The notes beneath the pieces were generated by a model. That model had not been told where the DNA came from and did no database searches. It saw nothing but the letters and a program-made list of their open reading frames with translations. From positions 8,570,065 to 8,634,064 of the forward strand of contig CM060342.1 of the NCBI GenBank assembly GCA_030674155.1: a DNA stretch of 64,000 nt, in the 5' to 3' direction. Both the position numbers and the translations under genes were made by a program. Shown here piece after piece: positions 35,313-48,708 of this stretch. Positions within the stretch are counted from its first letter, which is position 1. Every line of letters starts with the position of its first letter. Origin of the DNA: Stramonita haemastoma. Taxonomy: Eukaryota; Mollusca; Gastropoda; Neogastropoda; Muricidae.

Positions 35313-35564
35313 CTAAATATAGCACTCTTGACTGAGTGATCTTGGATTTGTGTGCTGTGTGCCGGGCCACATCTGAGTGTTGAAGGTAGGACAGGACTGC
35401 AGGATATGGGAGGGGGTTTGTGGGCCTGTGCCACAGGGGCACTGGTCAGTGTGGGATATTTTCAGGCTGTGGGGATGGGAGAGGAGCTGGCAGTGTCCAG
35501 TTTGGTCTGAAGATGGTTGATATATGGGGCTTGGTTTACAGAAACACAAATTTTGTGAGATCAT
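35313..35564 (-). mobile_element. LINE 3' fragment (zinc-binding C-terminus)
   Basis: Minus translation: SSDQTGHCQLLSHPHSLKI, CPCGTGPQTPSHILQSCPTF. Same domain type as the fragments at 6884-7165 and 26540-26806 but a different element. Confidence 0.65.
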
Positions 35565-37146
35565 AGACGGACCATCATGTATAGCAACCTCAAACGATGC
35601 TCAATTTTATGAAGATGATGATAACTTTTAGGAGGTGTTTTTTTTTTCTTTTTCAAAGACTGTGAGTGTGAGCAGTGAATGATAACTAGGTTTTTTTCTA
35701 ACTCTGTGGGGGGTATCTAACTCTGAATTTTATTCAGTGCTTTAATTTTTTTTTTTTTTTTTTTTTTTTTACAAAACTGTACATTGCATTTGAAAAATAT
35801 GCAGGTTCTATTTTCACCTTAGAGTTTTATCAGCTAAGATTACAGAAATATATTGCTACACCCTAGAATACAGGTCTATTATAAAGTGAATACAGCTGCC
35901 TATGGGCTGGACTTACTGTGATTTATGTGGGTCTCTCTCATCCATGTTGCTATTTTTTTTCTTCTTTTGTTTTGTTTTGTTTGTTTCTTGGTTTTTTGTT
36001 GTTGTTCCTCGGCTACAACTCAAAGGAGGGACCATCAATGGTGAGATCTTGCATATGCAGTCGTTTCCCCCCTCCCCCCCCCAACCAGTTTGCTGCCTTC
36101 AGGGTGTCAGCTGATGTCCTAGGCAAAGTGCTTCTCCAGTGCCAACACGATGTCGAAGTCCTTGTTTTATTTCGATTTTCCACAAGTTCTTTTCTGGTGC
36201 AAAAGTGAAAATATATTCTCACACGGTTAGAACAAGGTATCAGCTAATTAGAATGGAACCCCTCTATGTCACAGCAAATGTAATTTATTCCGGAGCGTTA
36301 GTCTTTGTGCTCAACAGTCATATCAGATGTCCACTTCAAGGAAAATGCACACGACTTTGCGACCACTGCAGATGATTTTTTTAAAGAAAAATAACGATTA
36401 AGAAGGTAATGATTTTTTGGGTTAATCATTATCCCTGGATCTGATAAAGAAAAATTCTTTGAAACTGGAAAGAACCTTTAAAAAATCAGATTTTTCCTGG
36501 CAGTTAAAGGGTTAAAGTAGCTGCATTCCGGTTTGGGGCATTTTTACATATTTTATTTCTTTCTGTTGGAGAAGAATTTATAGTCATATATGTATATAGA
36601 TACACATTGTAGTTTATTGGTTCAGATTTATAATGAAAGATGCACTGGATGGCCATATTACAGTTTTGTTTTGGTTATTATGAATAAAACATGTTTATTT
36701 GTTTACATGTAAATATGCAAGCATTTGTGTTATTCTCCCTGTAGTTACATTGTGAGGAATGCCTTCTTTTCCCCCTCATTTTCTTGCTCTCTTTGGCTCA
36801 TTTTTTAAAAACTTTTTATCCATATTCTTTGTTTTTCTTTGCAATAAGAGAATGAATTGGTGCTGACCAATTGCAAAAGTCATTTCTGCTTTTTCCGTCT
36901 TTTCCGTCTGTTTCTTCTGTGTATGCATACATACATGTACATGAACAGTAACTCTTGTTCATTACAATATATAATATACATGCTTGTCTGGAACATTCGG
37001 ATTACAATTCTTCAAAAAAGAAATAAACACATTGACAGGTCAGATTGTGCACTGGTTTCGTTTTCCATATGAAAGGAAAGGGATGGAAGAATTGAACTGA
37101 GGGAGTGAGAGAAGAAAGAAAGAAAGAAAGAGATGAAGGATTAAAC

Positions 37147-37185
<39 letters not shown>

Positions 37186-37404
37186 GGGGGTGGAGGGGGT
37201 GAGGTTGAAATTTCTTAACTGAGAGTGTAAGCAAGAAAAAGGAATGAAGGGGGAGGGGAAGATAAAAAGAGAATGAGCAATGATCTTCTCATCATGTCTG
37301 CGATGTTGCTCTCGTGTTAAGTAATATCATGCATTGGAGCAAAAACTCTTTGACTCGTACAATGCAATAAGCTGCTAATGTTATGGTTTTGCCTAATAAG
37401 CAAG

Positions 37405-37735
37405 GCTCATCATTATCATTTTTATCATCATTGTCATCACCACAATTCTATCATCACTGCCTTCCTCTCCATCATCATCATCGCTGCTATCATCATCATT
37501 GTTGTTATAATTATTGTAATTTGTTTTCATCATCATCATCATCATCATTATCATTATTATTATTACCATTATCGTTATTATTATTATTATAATATTTACT
37601 GTCATGAGATTTTTTTTTTTAATTATTATCATCATCATTATTAGTGCTGTTGGGTTAAGTATCATCGCCATCCCTAACAAAAACACTACTACCATCATAG
37701 TCATATTTTATCATTATTATCATCATCATCAGAAG
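37405..37735. repeat. (ATC/ATT)n trinucleotide tract
   Basis: About 330 bp of degenerate CAT/TAT trinucleotides. It gives spurious His-rich (plus) and Asp/Met-rich (minus) open frames. Confidence 0.9.
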
Positions 37736-37853
37736 AGACATGACCCAGTACAACAGAAGTGCAGGACACACATGTAAGGCAGGGCCTCAGCTGGCCGGTA
37801 GCCCGAAGGAAGCTTCAACATGACAGCTTCCCGGTGACTTCAAACTTCCCAAG

Positions 37854-38205
37854 GACGGGATAGCCTAGTGGTCAGAACATTGCGCTTGCAATTTGACGAC
37901 CCGGGTGTGATTCCCATTGGAGGGGATTTTTCCCCTTGGAGTTAACATCAGTGCTGACTCCACTCTCCCCAAAAGTCCTTTGGATGCGACTATAAACCGA
38001 GGCCCTGTCTGCGAACGCACGCAGAACATTTTGCACACACGTTAAATCCTGTTCCTCTTTTCGTAAGAGTAGGCCATTGTGTGCTGGTGGGAACAGATGA
38101 CAAGATTTACAGAACTGCATACACACGGGGGCTGGATGTAAAAAAGTCACATGAGTGCTTATTCCATCATCCTCAATGTAAAAGAATAGATAGATGAATA
38201 GATAA
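37854..38205 (+). mobile_element. Full-length tRNA-derived SINE family A
   Basis: Head gacgggatagcctagtggtc (Pol III A box) and a cgacccgggtgtgattcc B box region, then the family body (ccaaaagtccttt, ctataaaccgaggccctgt, gaacgcacgcagaacat, gcacacacgttaaatcctgt, gtaggccattgtgtgctggtg) and an A/T-rich gaatagatagatgaata tail. The clearest copy for defining the family. Confidence 0.85.
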
Positions 38206-38789
38206 CTTAAAGTGTGACAGAATGAGCCTTTATACACATGACATATTACCAACCCAAGGACTCGTTGAAGTTCAAAAAGCACAAAAAACAAAGGGCCATC
38301 CCAGACAACCAACATCAAGAATGATGACTAAAATAGATATGAATTAAGTCTTCAGAAACTTACACAGAAAAGTGTAGAGGCTCCAACAGATGCAAATGAA
38401 CAGGAAACAAAAGACAGACTCCGAGTTAAAAAACAGATGGGGATTATCATTTAGGGTGAGGGAAGGGGGTAAAGGGAAGGGAGGGAGGGAGGGGGGAATG
38501 AGTTAAAAATGGAGGAGGATTAAGAAATGGAGAGGGGTATGATGGGGAGCTTATAGAAAAACTATTTATATTCTAATAGACATGGCATGAGGTTGAGGGA
38601 AAAACTACAATGAATAATGATACACAGTATTCTAAATATAGCCATAGCTCGTGGTAAAGTTATGGTAATAAATGACCAAAAAAGAAATAGCAAATGCTAA
38701 TAATTATGGGCATACAATGAAATCTAAAGACATAATCATGACTGTTTAAACAGATGAAGGGATATACAGGCACATGTATGCATGCATGT

Positions 38790-39390
<601 letters not shown>

Positions 39391-39739
39391 ACCCACCGCC
39401 CATCACTAGAAATGTCAGAATACATCATACGAAGTCTTTTCTTGTCTCCCTAACCCCACCCCCTATCTCCCAATCTCCCTCCCATCCACACTCACCCTCT
39501 CTCCCTCCACTCACCCCTACCCCACCCCACCCTCTCCGACCCTCCCTCTTTGTTTTTACAGCCCAAGTAAATTCTTGTGTGACAATTGCCACTAGTGTGT
39601 GTATGATAGCCCCCTTAAGCTTGGTAAACTATGCATCTCACACACACACACTGCTCCCACAGTCTACGCTGTGGGAAGAAAGAACGGGAGTCTTTCATTA
39701 GAGAATCTCATTTTGTGCTTCACACTTTACAATAAAAAC

Positions 39740-40010
39740 TGTTAATGACCATCGTGCTAGTTAAGCGAGTTCCAAGGAAATTAGAGAAACTTGTTTTCTG
39801 AGCTTCTTTTAGGAAGAAAAATTTTTTCTCAACTATGTGCACGCTAAGCGAGCTCTAAGGAAATTAAGAAGAATTTTCTTTTGTGTTACACTTTTACAAG
39901 AAAACTGCCTACCACCACGTGTGCGCGAGGAGCAAGTTCTAAGGAAATTACAGAAACTATTTTGTGCTTCATACTTGACAGGAAAAAGAGCCAACTAGGC
40001 CTACCACATG
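39740..40010. repeat. Three degenerate tandem copies, about 115 bp
   Basis: Units share taagcgag.tc.aaggaaatta.agaaact...ttttgtg.ttca.actt.aca.gaaaa. No coding function seen. Poly-T and a CT tract (40324-40378) follow. Confidence 0.6.
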
Positions 40011-40320
40011 TGCGCACTGACCTGAGTTATTAGGGCGGTAACATCAGTGTTTGCTGCTATAGTATTGTCACGAGAGAGTGTGCAGAGATGTTTGTGAAGA
40101 TTGTAAAGTGTGGAGATTTATGAAAACAAAAGACTTGTTTCTTCTTCTTCTTTTTTTTTACAGGTAGGGAGGAGTAACTGGAAAACAAGTGAGTAGAGAG
40201 ATGTGTTAGTTTTGAGGGGGTGTTTTTTTTTTTTTATTTGGTGTTGTTAGGTTTTTGTTTGGGTTTTTTTATGTTGTTTGTTTGGGGTTTTTTTTTTTTT
40301 TTTTGGGGGGGGGTCAGAAG

Positions 40321-40382
<62 letters not shown>

Positions 40383-40544
40383 ACAAGAAGGAAAAAGGCC
40401 TGATAATGAACAAATAAAAGAAATTAAAACGATGTGAAATCAGAGAAAAATTCTTGGTTCCAAGAGATCTGCCAAGCATGTTTCAAGCCCCCACCACTCT
40501 AAATACCCATGAACAGAGGTGAGAAAACACAAGACATGGCAGAA

Positions 40545-40705
40545 CATCTTGCGCACACATTAAAGCCTGTTCTGCTTTGAAATAGTAGGCCTTTGTGTGC
40601 CGGTGGGAACGGATGACAAAATTTACAAAACCGCATGCACATTGGGACTCATACAAAAAAGCACATAGGTACTTATTCCATTATCCTCGATATAAAAGAA
40701 TAATA
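40545..40705 (+). mobile_element. tRNA-SINE family A, 5'-truncated
   Basis: gcagaacatcttgcgcacac through ggtgggaacggatgacaaaa to tatcctcgatataaaagaat. Head missing. Confidence 0.75.
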
Positions 40706-40741
40706 ATATTTTTTTTAAAAAGGAGATAAAAATTATGTGTT

Positions 40742-40772
<31 letters not shown>

Positions 40773-40816
40773 ACATGAAGGGAATTAAGGCACTGGCAGA
40801 TCTGCACTTTAAGGTT

Positions 40817-41113
40817 GTTAAGTTAAAGTTAAAGTCTGTCCCGAGCCTAAGGCTCATCAGGCCGGTGCTTATCCCGGTTTCTGTGGCGTTAAGCGACTGA
40901 GAGTCGTAGACTCCCCCCTGGATAGGACGCCAGTCTATCGCAGGGTTAACCCCCAACACAAGGTTGGTACCCCTTTTACACATGGGTGGGGTGAGAAAAT
41001 AGCCGTAAAGTGCCTTTTCCAAGGGCACAACACCATAGCTGAAAGCTGGGATCGAACCCGCAACCTTTAGATTACGAGTCCAACACCCTAACCACTAGAC
41101 TACAGCGGCGGCT
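40817..41113 (-). mobile_element. tRNA-derived SINE family B
   Basis: Reverse copy: A-box-like tgtagtctagtggttagggt, B-box ggttcgatcccagc, then ggcactttacggctattttc, gataagcaccggcctgatga and a tail of ACTTTA repeats. Near-identical to 54685-54981, so recently active. Confidence 0.85.
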
Positions 41114-41507
41114 GACTTTAAGGTTGACCTGGAAGATAATATTTAAAAAATCCCTATCCTCAATTCACCAGATGCTGCTGCCAAGAATCGAACCAATATC
41201 TTCATGGACCCACGGGACTGAAGTAAAACAGTCTTAACAACACAGCTATAGCATCCATCGCAAGTTGTGTACAAAACAATATCATATAACCAATACAACA
41301 CAATATAGAGTCAAAGAATTAACCAACCCCACCCACCCATTCCACCCCCAAACTGTTACATTTCTGTGTGTTTTTAATATTTTGAAGAGAAAAAAAAATC
41401 TGGCAAACATTCACTGGTATGTCTTCACATAGAAGCATGTGGGGTGTCTGTGACGAAACCCTTACAAGGTATAGTTTTAAACAAAATTCGTTGTACTTTG
41501 CTATATA

Positions 41508-41538
<31 letters not shown>

Positions 41539-41869
41539 ATGTGTGTGTGTGTGTGTGTGTGTGTTAGTATAAAGGGCCTGTGAATTGTGTCCACATGGGA
41601 TGACATGGAGAAAAGCCTTGTGACTGTCAGTTACAAAAGTTGTTTTTTTATGTTTACACCATGCAATGAAAGTTATAAAGATTTACCATTTACTTCAACT
41701 TTTCACCAATCATAGTAATAATAATTCTGTGATTTTAACTTTTAGCTGACTCTAAAATACTTTTTGTGGGTAATACTGACAGAATAATTTCTTGATTTTT
41801 TTTTTAGGTATCACTAATCCATATTGATCTCTAGCTTATTTTGTTTTATTTGTAGCTGTTGCGTTTTTT

Positions 41870-41979
41870 CTGTTTGGTTGGGGGGGGGGGGGGGGGGGGA
41901 GTGAGAGGGGGTTTTTTTGTTGTTGTTGTTTTTGTGTTTTTTTGTTTGGTTGGTTTTTGTTGTTTTTTGGGGGGGTTGT

Positions 41980-42018
<39 letters not shown>

Positions 42019-42130
42019 GGGGGGGGGCATTGTTGTTAGCTTTTTGTGGCTGTTCGGTTTTTTCTTCAGTTAATATGGTTTGGAGGGGGGGGGGTGAAGC
42101 TTTCGGGTGGGGAGGGGGGGGGGAAGTAAG
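41870..42130. repeat. Poly-G / poly-T tracts
   Basis: G run 41880-41899, T run 41981-42017, G run 42018-42027 and smaller ones. Homopolymer-rich spacer shortly before the cysteine-rich gene. Confidence 0.85.
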
Positions 42131-42291
42131 GTGGTTTTTCCTTTTTCTTAGTTAATAAATTCAATCTATCTTTCTATAAATTATACTCTCTAAAATTTCA
42201 TATGTGTGTGCGAGCACGCACGCGCGCGCAAACTACATAATATTTAGATCTAAATAGCCTAACATTCTCCCATACCCACTTATAGTATTCT

Positions 42292-42914
42292 ATGTCCAAA
42301 AACAGCATTCCGGGTCTTTCGAGCATGAACATAAACCCTCATCCATCATCAACAAGACTTTCGGAGAAGGGTTACCATCTTCTCCTCATGATCATTACCT
42401 CACAATACGCCCTGTACGCCGCCCAGTCGACGATGAAAGGACCTCGCCAGTTCTTCAGTAAGTCATGTTAAGTGTCGTTTGGTGATGGACAGGGGACGTC
42501 ACTCTCGTGACAGCTTTACCGTCACCCTCTTCCTCCTAGCTTATCTCCTTGGTGTGTGCGTAGAATGCTAATCTTTCCCCCCCTCCTGTCAACCCCAGGG
42601 TCGTTTATAATCGCGTGAGTTCACTTAGCTGGGCTGTAAAAGTGTTAGGGTGTCTTGTTTCTATTTCTTTTTTCTTTTTTTTCTTTTTTTTTTTTGGGGG
42701 GGGGGAGTGGTGGTTATATAGATGTCTTTTTTTTTTCTTTAAATTTTTTTGTTTCTGCAATTTCATTAAAAAAAAAAAAAATTGGGGGGAGGGGGTTATA
42801 TTTCAACTGAGGAATTAAGATGACAAAGTTAACGACTATTCTATGAAAGTTGCACGATGATAATCCAAAAGTTTGTTCTTGATCTTTCTTTTTCTGTGAT
42901 AAGAAGTAGGGTTC

Positions 42915-42989
<75 letters not shown>

Positions 42990-43023
42990 TGCGTGCGTGC
43001 GTGCGTGTGCGTGTGTGTGTGTG

Positions 43024-43062
<39 letters not shown>

Positions 43063-44755
43063 ATTTTATTTTAGCCTTTTCATTTAAGTGTGTGTGTGTG
43101 TGCACGCGCGCACACGCATACACCTGTGTGTGCACATGTGTACACTTGCATGCAAACACACGTGTGTGAATTAATGCTGCACAACGTGTGAGATCGTGAT
43201 GATGAATCATCTTCATCACTAGTTCTCTTCACGTAATCATTCTGTTCTTCTGACGGAAAATAAAGAAAATACAATGTCTACCTATGTAAAACGGATGCCT
43301 CAGAACAAGATATGGGGGTGTTAAAACACGCTTAATTTTGTCATTAGACATGAAGCGATGTCATCAGGCCCTGCTTAACATGGGAACCAGGATGTAATCC
43401 ACATAATTTGAAATAGTCGGGGGGGGGGGGGGGGGGGGGGGGGTCCTTGTCCAGACCTCAGAGGTACACCAATGATGAGATTTTTATTTTATTTATTCAT
43501 TTATTCATTCTTTTATATCGAGGATAATGGAATAAGCACCATGTGCTTTTTTTTTACATCCAGTCCCCGTGTGTATGCAGTTTTGTAAATCTTGTCATCT
43601 GTACCCACTGGCACACAATGGCCTACTCTTACGAAAAGCGGAACAGGATTTCACGTGTGTGCAAGATGTTCTGCATGCATTCGCACACGGGGCCTCGGTT
43701 TATAGTCTCATCTGAAGGACTTTTGGGGAAAGTGGAATCGGCACTGATGTTAATTCCGGGGGAAAAAATCCCCTAGAACGTAAATCGAACCCGGGACCGG
43801 GTTGTCAACTTGCGAGCGCAATGTTCTGACCACTAGGCTATCCCATCCCCGCAAGTGATCATTTGCCCACCATTTAAGGTAGCTACATTCCGACTACACG
43901 AATGATATCTAAATACAATACCAGTCCTTCGAATAAGACTATAAACCGAGGCCCTGTGTGCAAGTGGACACAAAACAGCTTGCGCACATGTTAAAAACTA
44001 GTTCCGCCTTTTTGGAAGAGCAGGCCATTTTGTGCCATTATGAATAGATGACTCCCCCCCCCCCAAATTCCATGTCCTCAGGTGTTGTGTTTAGACACCA
44101 TCCTTGAAGTCTGAATGTGGCTACCTTAATTGTGGGTCAAAACGTTCAGGTATGCAAAATCCTAATATTGCTGAATATTGGAGCTCTAGCCCAGGAACAA
44201 AAACAAAAAAGAAATAAAATACGTTTTAGATTGAAAAATAAATACAACACCCCGTTCACGCACTTTTAAAAATCTTGTCATCTATTCCCACTGGCATGTA
44301 ATCGTCTACTTTTCCAAAAGGCGGAGCAAATTTGAACATGTAGCCTACATAAGATGTTCTGCATGCATTTGTACAGGAGAACTCAGTTTGTAGTCTCATC
44401 CAAAGGATTTTCAGGGGAGTGGAATCAGTACTCGAGTTATTCATGCAGAATTTAAAATGGTGCCTTCCAGAAGGATCTGTTCAGCATGTAACAAATGGGA
44501 ATAGCGCATGTTCTATTCTGAGGCTACTTAGCCATTCATGAATTTCAATTGAGTTGATAAATCACTGTGAGGATATTGGTCATATTTCAGCCATATCTCA
44601 TCACCATGAAACAAGATTCATGTTGAAGAGCATGTTTCTCTATATAGCCCTCCTGAGACTTAAAAAAAAATCATGATCTACACACATGCACGCACGCACA
44701 CACGCACGCACGCATGCACGCACGCACACACATTCTTGGTAAATTCATCATCAGG

Positions 44756-44839
<84 letters not shown>

Positions 44840-46334
44840 CGTGTGTGTGTGTGAGCGTGCGTCTGTGTGTGCGTGCGTGCATGCATGCGTGCGTGTGTGC
44901 GTGCGTGCGTGTGTGTGAGAGTACAATGTGTACACATATGCATGTATGTATACATGTACATCTGCATCCTCAAAACAAAACCACCTCTTTTTTTTTCTTT
45001 TCTTTTTTTTTAACTAAGTCAATATTTTACCACTCCAATAACATTTCGTTTCTAACCCTTGCAGAGCCCCCCAGCCCCTGTTTAATGGGTGCCTCCTGTC
45101 AAAACTGCGTGGACACCGTCCAGTTCTACAGTTACCAGGTCTGCTGCTACCACTGTCGTTTGGACAACGTCGTCATCAATAACGACATCTGTCACTGCAT
45201 CGACACACACCTGCCTGATTCCTCTATAGGTAGGTATTTCAGTCGTGAAGATGTGAAAGAGTTGTTTATCTATTCTTTTATTTTGAGGATAGTGGAATAA
45301 GCGCTTATGTGGGGGGTTTTTCCCATCCAGTCTTTGTGTGTATGCCGTTTTGAAAATATGTTCTCACCGGTACACACTGGCCTACTCTTTCGAAAAACAC
45401 GGGGACTGGATGAAAAAAAGCACATGAGTGCGTATTCCATTATCGTCGATATAAAAGAACAGATAAATAAAAACAGAACAAGATTTAACGTTGCGTGGGT
45501 TTGCACATGGGGACTTGGTTTATAGTCTCACCCTAAGGATTTTGGGGGAAGAGTGGAGTCTGCACTTATTTTAACTCCAGGGGAAAATATCCCCTTGAAC
45601 GGGAATCGAACCCGAGTCGTCAGATCACGAACGCAATGTTCTAACCACTAGGCTGTACTGTACCCCTTAAAGAGTTAAAACGTTAATCATTTGTTATACC
45701 ACGTTCCCCAGCTTAACACACATGCACTCTTGATTCGCTCATCCCACCTGAGAAACGCTATGGGATTCATTGTATGTACACACTGGATGAGAAGTATGTA
45801 TGCATGACTCTAGTTTTTTTCAAGTACCTTGCCACATAGGCAGCCGTACTCTGACTTCAGAGGATAACTGTAACTGCATTTCACCTTCACCTTCACCTGT
45901 CCCGTGGACCGTGGGGGCACAACTGAAGATTTAGAAACCAGCTTCCTCCACTCCCCACGGTCCTCCTCCGCCCTCCTCCGTAGTAGGTCGTTCCACCCAA
46001 AGCCTGTCTGTCCACTCTCTGATGTTGTCTTCAGAGAGTGGACAGGTCTTGAGTGGAACTGACAGTACTACAAACCAACCAAAAACGAATGAACAAACAA
46101 AATCTTTGCTCTGGAATGACAGATGTGGGTGGCAACTGCAGCAGTGGACAAATCTGCCAGAACTGTGCCATCAAGATTTCGGCAGATTCCTCCGAGGGTG
46201 CAGATGCCACCCCGGGTGTCCGGAACTTTTGCTGTCAGGACTGTGGGATTGTGATGCCCTACCTGTACCGCGATGAAAAAGGCTGCCACTGTGACGGCAA
46301 TTCGCAAGGTGAAGTGCGTGTGTGTAGGTGTGTG

Positions 46335-46417
<83 letters not shown>

Positions 46418-47029
46418 GGTGGGTGACTGTGTGTGGGGGGGATGACTGTGTGTGGGGGGGGGGAGGGGGGGGGGGCTGGGGGGGCGTTAGTGTGTGTGTG
46501 TGTGTGTGTGTGTGATTGTGTGCTTGTCTATGTGCATGCAAGCATATGTGTGTGTGTGTGTGTGTGTGATTGTGTGCTTGTCTATGTGCATGCAAGCATA
46601 TGTGTGTGTGTGTTTGTGTGTACATGTGTGTGTGCGTGTATGCATGCATGTGTGTGTTAGAATGTGTGTGTGCTTGCGTACTTGTGTATGTGCATGCAAG
46701 CATGTATGTGTGAGGGTTTTTTTTATATTATTATTATTATTTACCTGAAGAAATTCAGATAAGCACCTTTACCTATAATTTAAAAAACCCTAGCCAACAC
46801 CAGCCAGTACTATACCAGAAGCCTACCTGAAAAATTCTTATAGATTGACATTTTGTGTTATGGTCATGATGTTCCAGGTCGAACGCACCTAGCGGCACCA
46901 AGATACGACCCCTCTCAAGAGAGCACCACTACGCCACAACCCACCTCTGGTGCTCCTGTGTTCACTCCCTCTGTTCTCTTGATGGCAATGCTTCTTACTG
47001 CTGTGTTTTTTGTCGTGTGGTGGAAATGA
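42292..47029 (+). CDS. Membrane-anchored protein with two eight-cysteine modules (4 exons)
   Basis: Exons 42292 (or 42325)-42457, 45065-45229, 46123-46308 and 46878-47029. All junctions are GT/AG and phase 1, and the total is a whole number of codons: 222 residues from 42292, 211 from 42325. Exon 1 ends in a signal-like hydrophobic stretch (HLLLMIITSQYALYAA). Exons 2 and 3 each encode one module: C-x5-C-x2-C-x(11 or 21)-CC-x2-C-x(11 or 13)-C-x-C, both with CQNC and CHC. Exon 4 gives a Ser/Thr/Pro stalk, then a hydrophobic C-terminus ending FFVVWWK, which could be a GPI signal or a single TM helix. I do not recognise the family; a surface or receptor-like role is only inferred from topology. 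The start exon is the least certain. Confidence 0.62.
42918..43070. repeat. (GT)n microsatellite in intron 1 of the cysteine-module gene
   Basis: Two long GT tracts with a GTGC block between. Confidence 0.95.
43420..43900 (-). mobile_element. Full-length SINE A inserted in a repeat E copy
   Basis: Repeat E starts at 43444 (ccagacctcagaggtacacc), is broken by a complete reverse SINE A (43494-43855, ending with tRNA-like tctgaccactaggctatccc) and resumes at about 43860 (gcccaccatttaaggtagc). A clear nested insertion that orders the two families: E is older, A younger. Confidence 0.75.
44085..44450 (-). mobile_element. Repeat E and partial SINE A
   Basis: 44085-44205 repeat E in reverse (tgtggctaccttaattgtgg..gagctctagcc); 44270-44430 SINE A middle (cttgtcatctattcccactggc). 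Confidence 0.6.
44690..44915. repeat. (GT)n/(GCGT)n microsatellite
   Basis: A CA/CGCA tract, then a GT tract of about 75 bp running into GTGC/GCAT repeats. Confidence 0.95.
45065..45229 (+). CDS. Exon 2 of the cysteine-module gene: module 1
   Basis: Encodes PPSPCLMGASCQNC, VCCYHC and ICHC in 55 residues, a phase 1-1 symmetric exon. Acceptor cccttgcag; donor G|gtaggt. Confidence 0.72.
45255..45670 (-). mobile_element. tRNA-SINE family A with internal disruption
   Basis: Reverse full-length copy with a stretch of a second SINE A tail, oppositely oriented, inside (ggggactggatgaaaaaaag...tatcgtcgatataaaagaac). Ends gaatcgaacccgag..ctaaccactaggct. Confidence 0.75.
46123..46308 (+). CDS. Exon 3 of the cysteine-module gene: module 2
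   Basis: Encodes DVGGNCSSGQICQNC, NFCCQDC and GCHC in 62 residues, again phase 1-1. Same eight-cysteine order as module 1 with a longer loop before CC. Donor G|gtgaag runs into a GT microsatellite. Confidence 0.75.
46320..46710. repeat. GT microsatellite and 66-bp duplication
   Basis: GT tract, G-rich block (46435-46480), then two copies of gattgtgtgcttgtctatgt plus gcatgcaagcatatgtg 54-66 bp apart. Confidence 0.85.
46878..47029 (+). CDS. Exon 4 of the cysteine-module gene: stalk and membrane anchor
   Basis: About 25 residues rich in Ser/Thr/Pro (ESTTTPQPTSGAP) and then a 17-residue hydrophobic run ending VVWWK and TGA. Too short for a cytoplasmic domain. Confidence 0.7.
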
Positions 47030-47074
47030 ATTGGTTCTGTTTTTTGTACTTTGGGGAGTTACACCATGCTTGTG

Positions 47075-47137
47075 TGTGTGTGTGTGTGTGTGTGGGGGGG
47101 GGGGGGGTAGTTTGTTTGTGTGTGTGTGTTTGTGTAG

Positions 47138-47192
<55 letters not shown>

Positions 47193-47205
47193 GTGTGTGT
47201 GTGTG

Positions 47206-47249
<44 letters not shown>

Positions 47250-47358
47250 TGTGGTGTGGTGTGGTGTGGTGTGGTGTGGTGTGGTGTGGTGTGGTGTGGT
47301 GTGGTGTGGTGGTGTGGTTTGGTGTGTGTGTGTGTGTGTGTGGGAGAGAGAGAGAGAG

Positions 47359-47449
<91 letters not shown>

Positions 47450-47450
47450 A
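47075..47450. repeat. GT / GTGGT / GA compound tandem repeat
   Basis: GT tracts, a GTGGT pentanucleotide array (about 13 units, 47247-47310) and a GA tract (47343-47446). A matching ACACC-type and CA sequence at 47630-47720 lies inverted about 200 bp away. Confidence 0.95.
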
Positions 47451-47664
47451 AGTAATAGTCATTTTACAGAAATATTTTAGGGTAAAAAAATTTACAAACC
47501 TACTTACACACGGGGACTGGATTTTAAAAAGCACATAAATGCTTATTTCATTATCCTGAAAACTAAAGAATAGAGTAAAATAAAAATTTCATAAAGTATA
47601 AACACCCACACAGCCACACACACACACACACACACTACATTACATTACACTACACTACACCACA

Positions 47665-47725
<61 letters not shown>

Positions 47726-48659
47726 AAAACACACACAAAAAATCTTCAAGATGTTTTCATTTCCAACTGTTTCCACAACTATGGTGGGGCAATACAAGAA
47801 CAATGTGGTCCATCTTCCCAACATCCGATGCAACTCAGCGACTAAAATTAATATACACACATACAACAAGACTTCACAGTCAAGGAATTCTCATTCCTGG
47901 CTGCTTGAAGAGCAAAGAAACCAACCACTGTCACATCCTTATATAATTACATGCCATTGAGCAACAAGAACATACATGCACAAGAACTCAAAATGCTGAA
48001 TGGGAAAAATTGATAATCAGATAGGAACCGAATAAATGTGTAAAAAGAAGAAGGAGAAAAAAAAGAGGAAAGTGTGCTTCTTTGCTCTCATTAAATCTGC
48101 AAAATTAAAGAGTATAGAAACTGAAAGGGCTATGAAATTAGGATAGAAATTATTTCTAGCCATTTTTTGTTGTTGGTGGTGATGATAGGTGATGTAGCCT
48201 GTCTTTGAGTGATTTAGAATTTTGTATCTTTCGTTTATTTTTCTGTAATTATTCAAGTATTTTTAGTATTTTGCTGTTTCTTTATTTGTTTGTATATATT
48301 TTTTAAAACCCATCACAACAACAAAATTGCTGTAAAATGTTGTAGATCTGCCTTGATTATTCACTTTTGAATAGCATGTTGACTGTTTTATGCACTTGAA
48401 AGATATTCAGAGCATAAGGAGCTCTCAATACCAAATATAAATGAAGATGGGTTTTCATACACATAAAAGCTATTTTGGTCTATTGATTAATATGGCCATC
48501 TGAAGAAAAAGAAAACCCACAGACAATCTTTTATGAATGATCGAAAACATTATTTCTTGTTGATGAAAATATTAGAATTTTTCTGCCTTTTTTTTTTAAT
48601 CAACCACCATATTTTGATAGGATTGTTTTCAGTATGTGTGTGTGTGTGAGCGCGTGTGC

Positions 48660-48708
<49 letters not shown>

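Larger units (their letters stand above)
33051..37740. other. MAPK7 3' region / spacer, no gene seen
   Basis: AT-rich, with a minus LINE relic (33240-33315), poly-G runs (34389-34406, 34479-34489), an unclassified repeat (35180-35345), a LINE 3' fragment (35313-35564), repeat E (35997-36110), a GA tract (37150-37180) and an ATC/ATT trinucleotide region (37405-37730). Part may be MAPK7 3' UTR; AATAAA-like signals occur (e.g. gaataaaac near 36680) but none can be chosen. Confidence 0.5.

Noticed and set aside
37393..37704. Asp/Met-rich 103-codon frame
   Set aside because: Direct product of an ATC/ATT trinucleotide tract.
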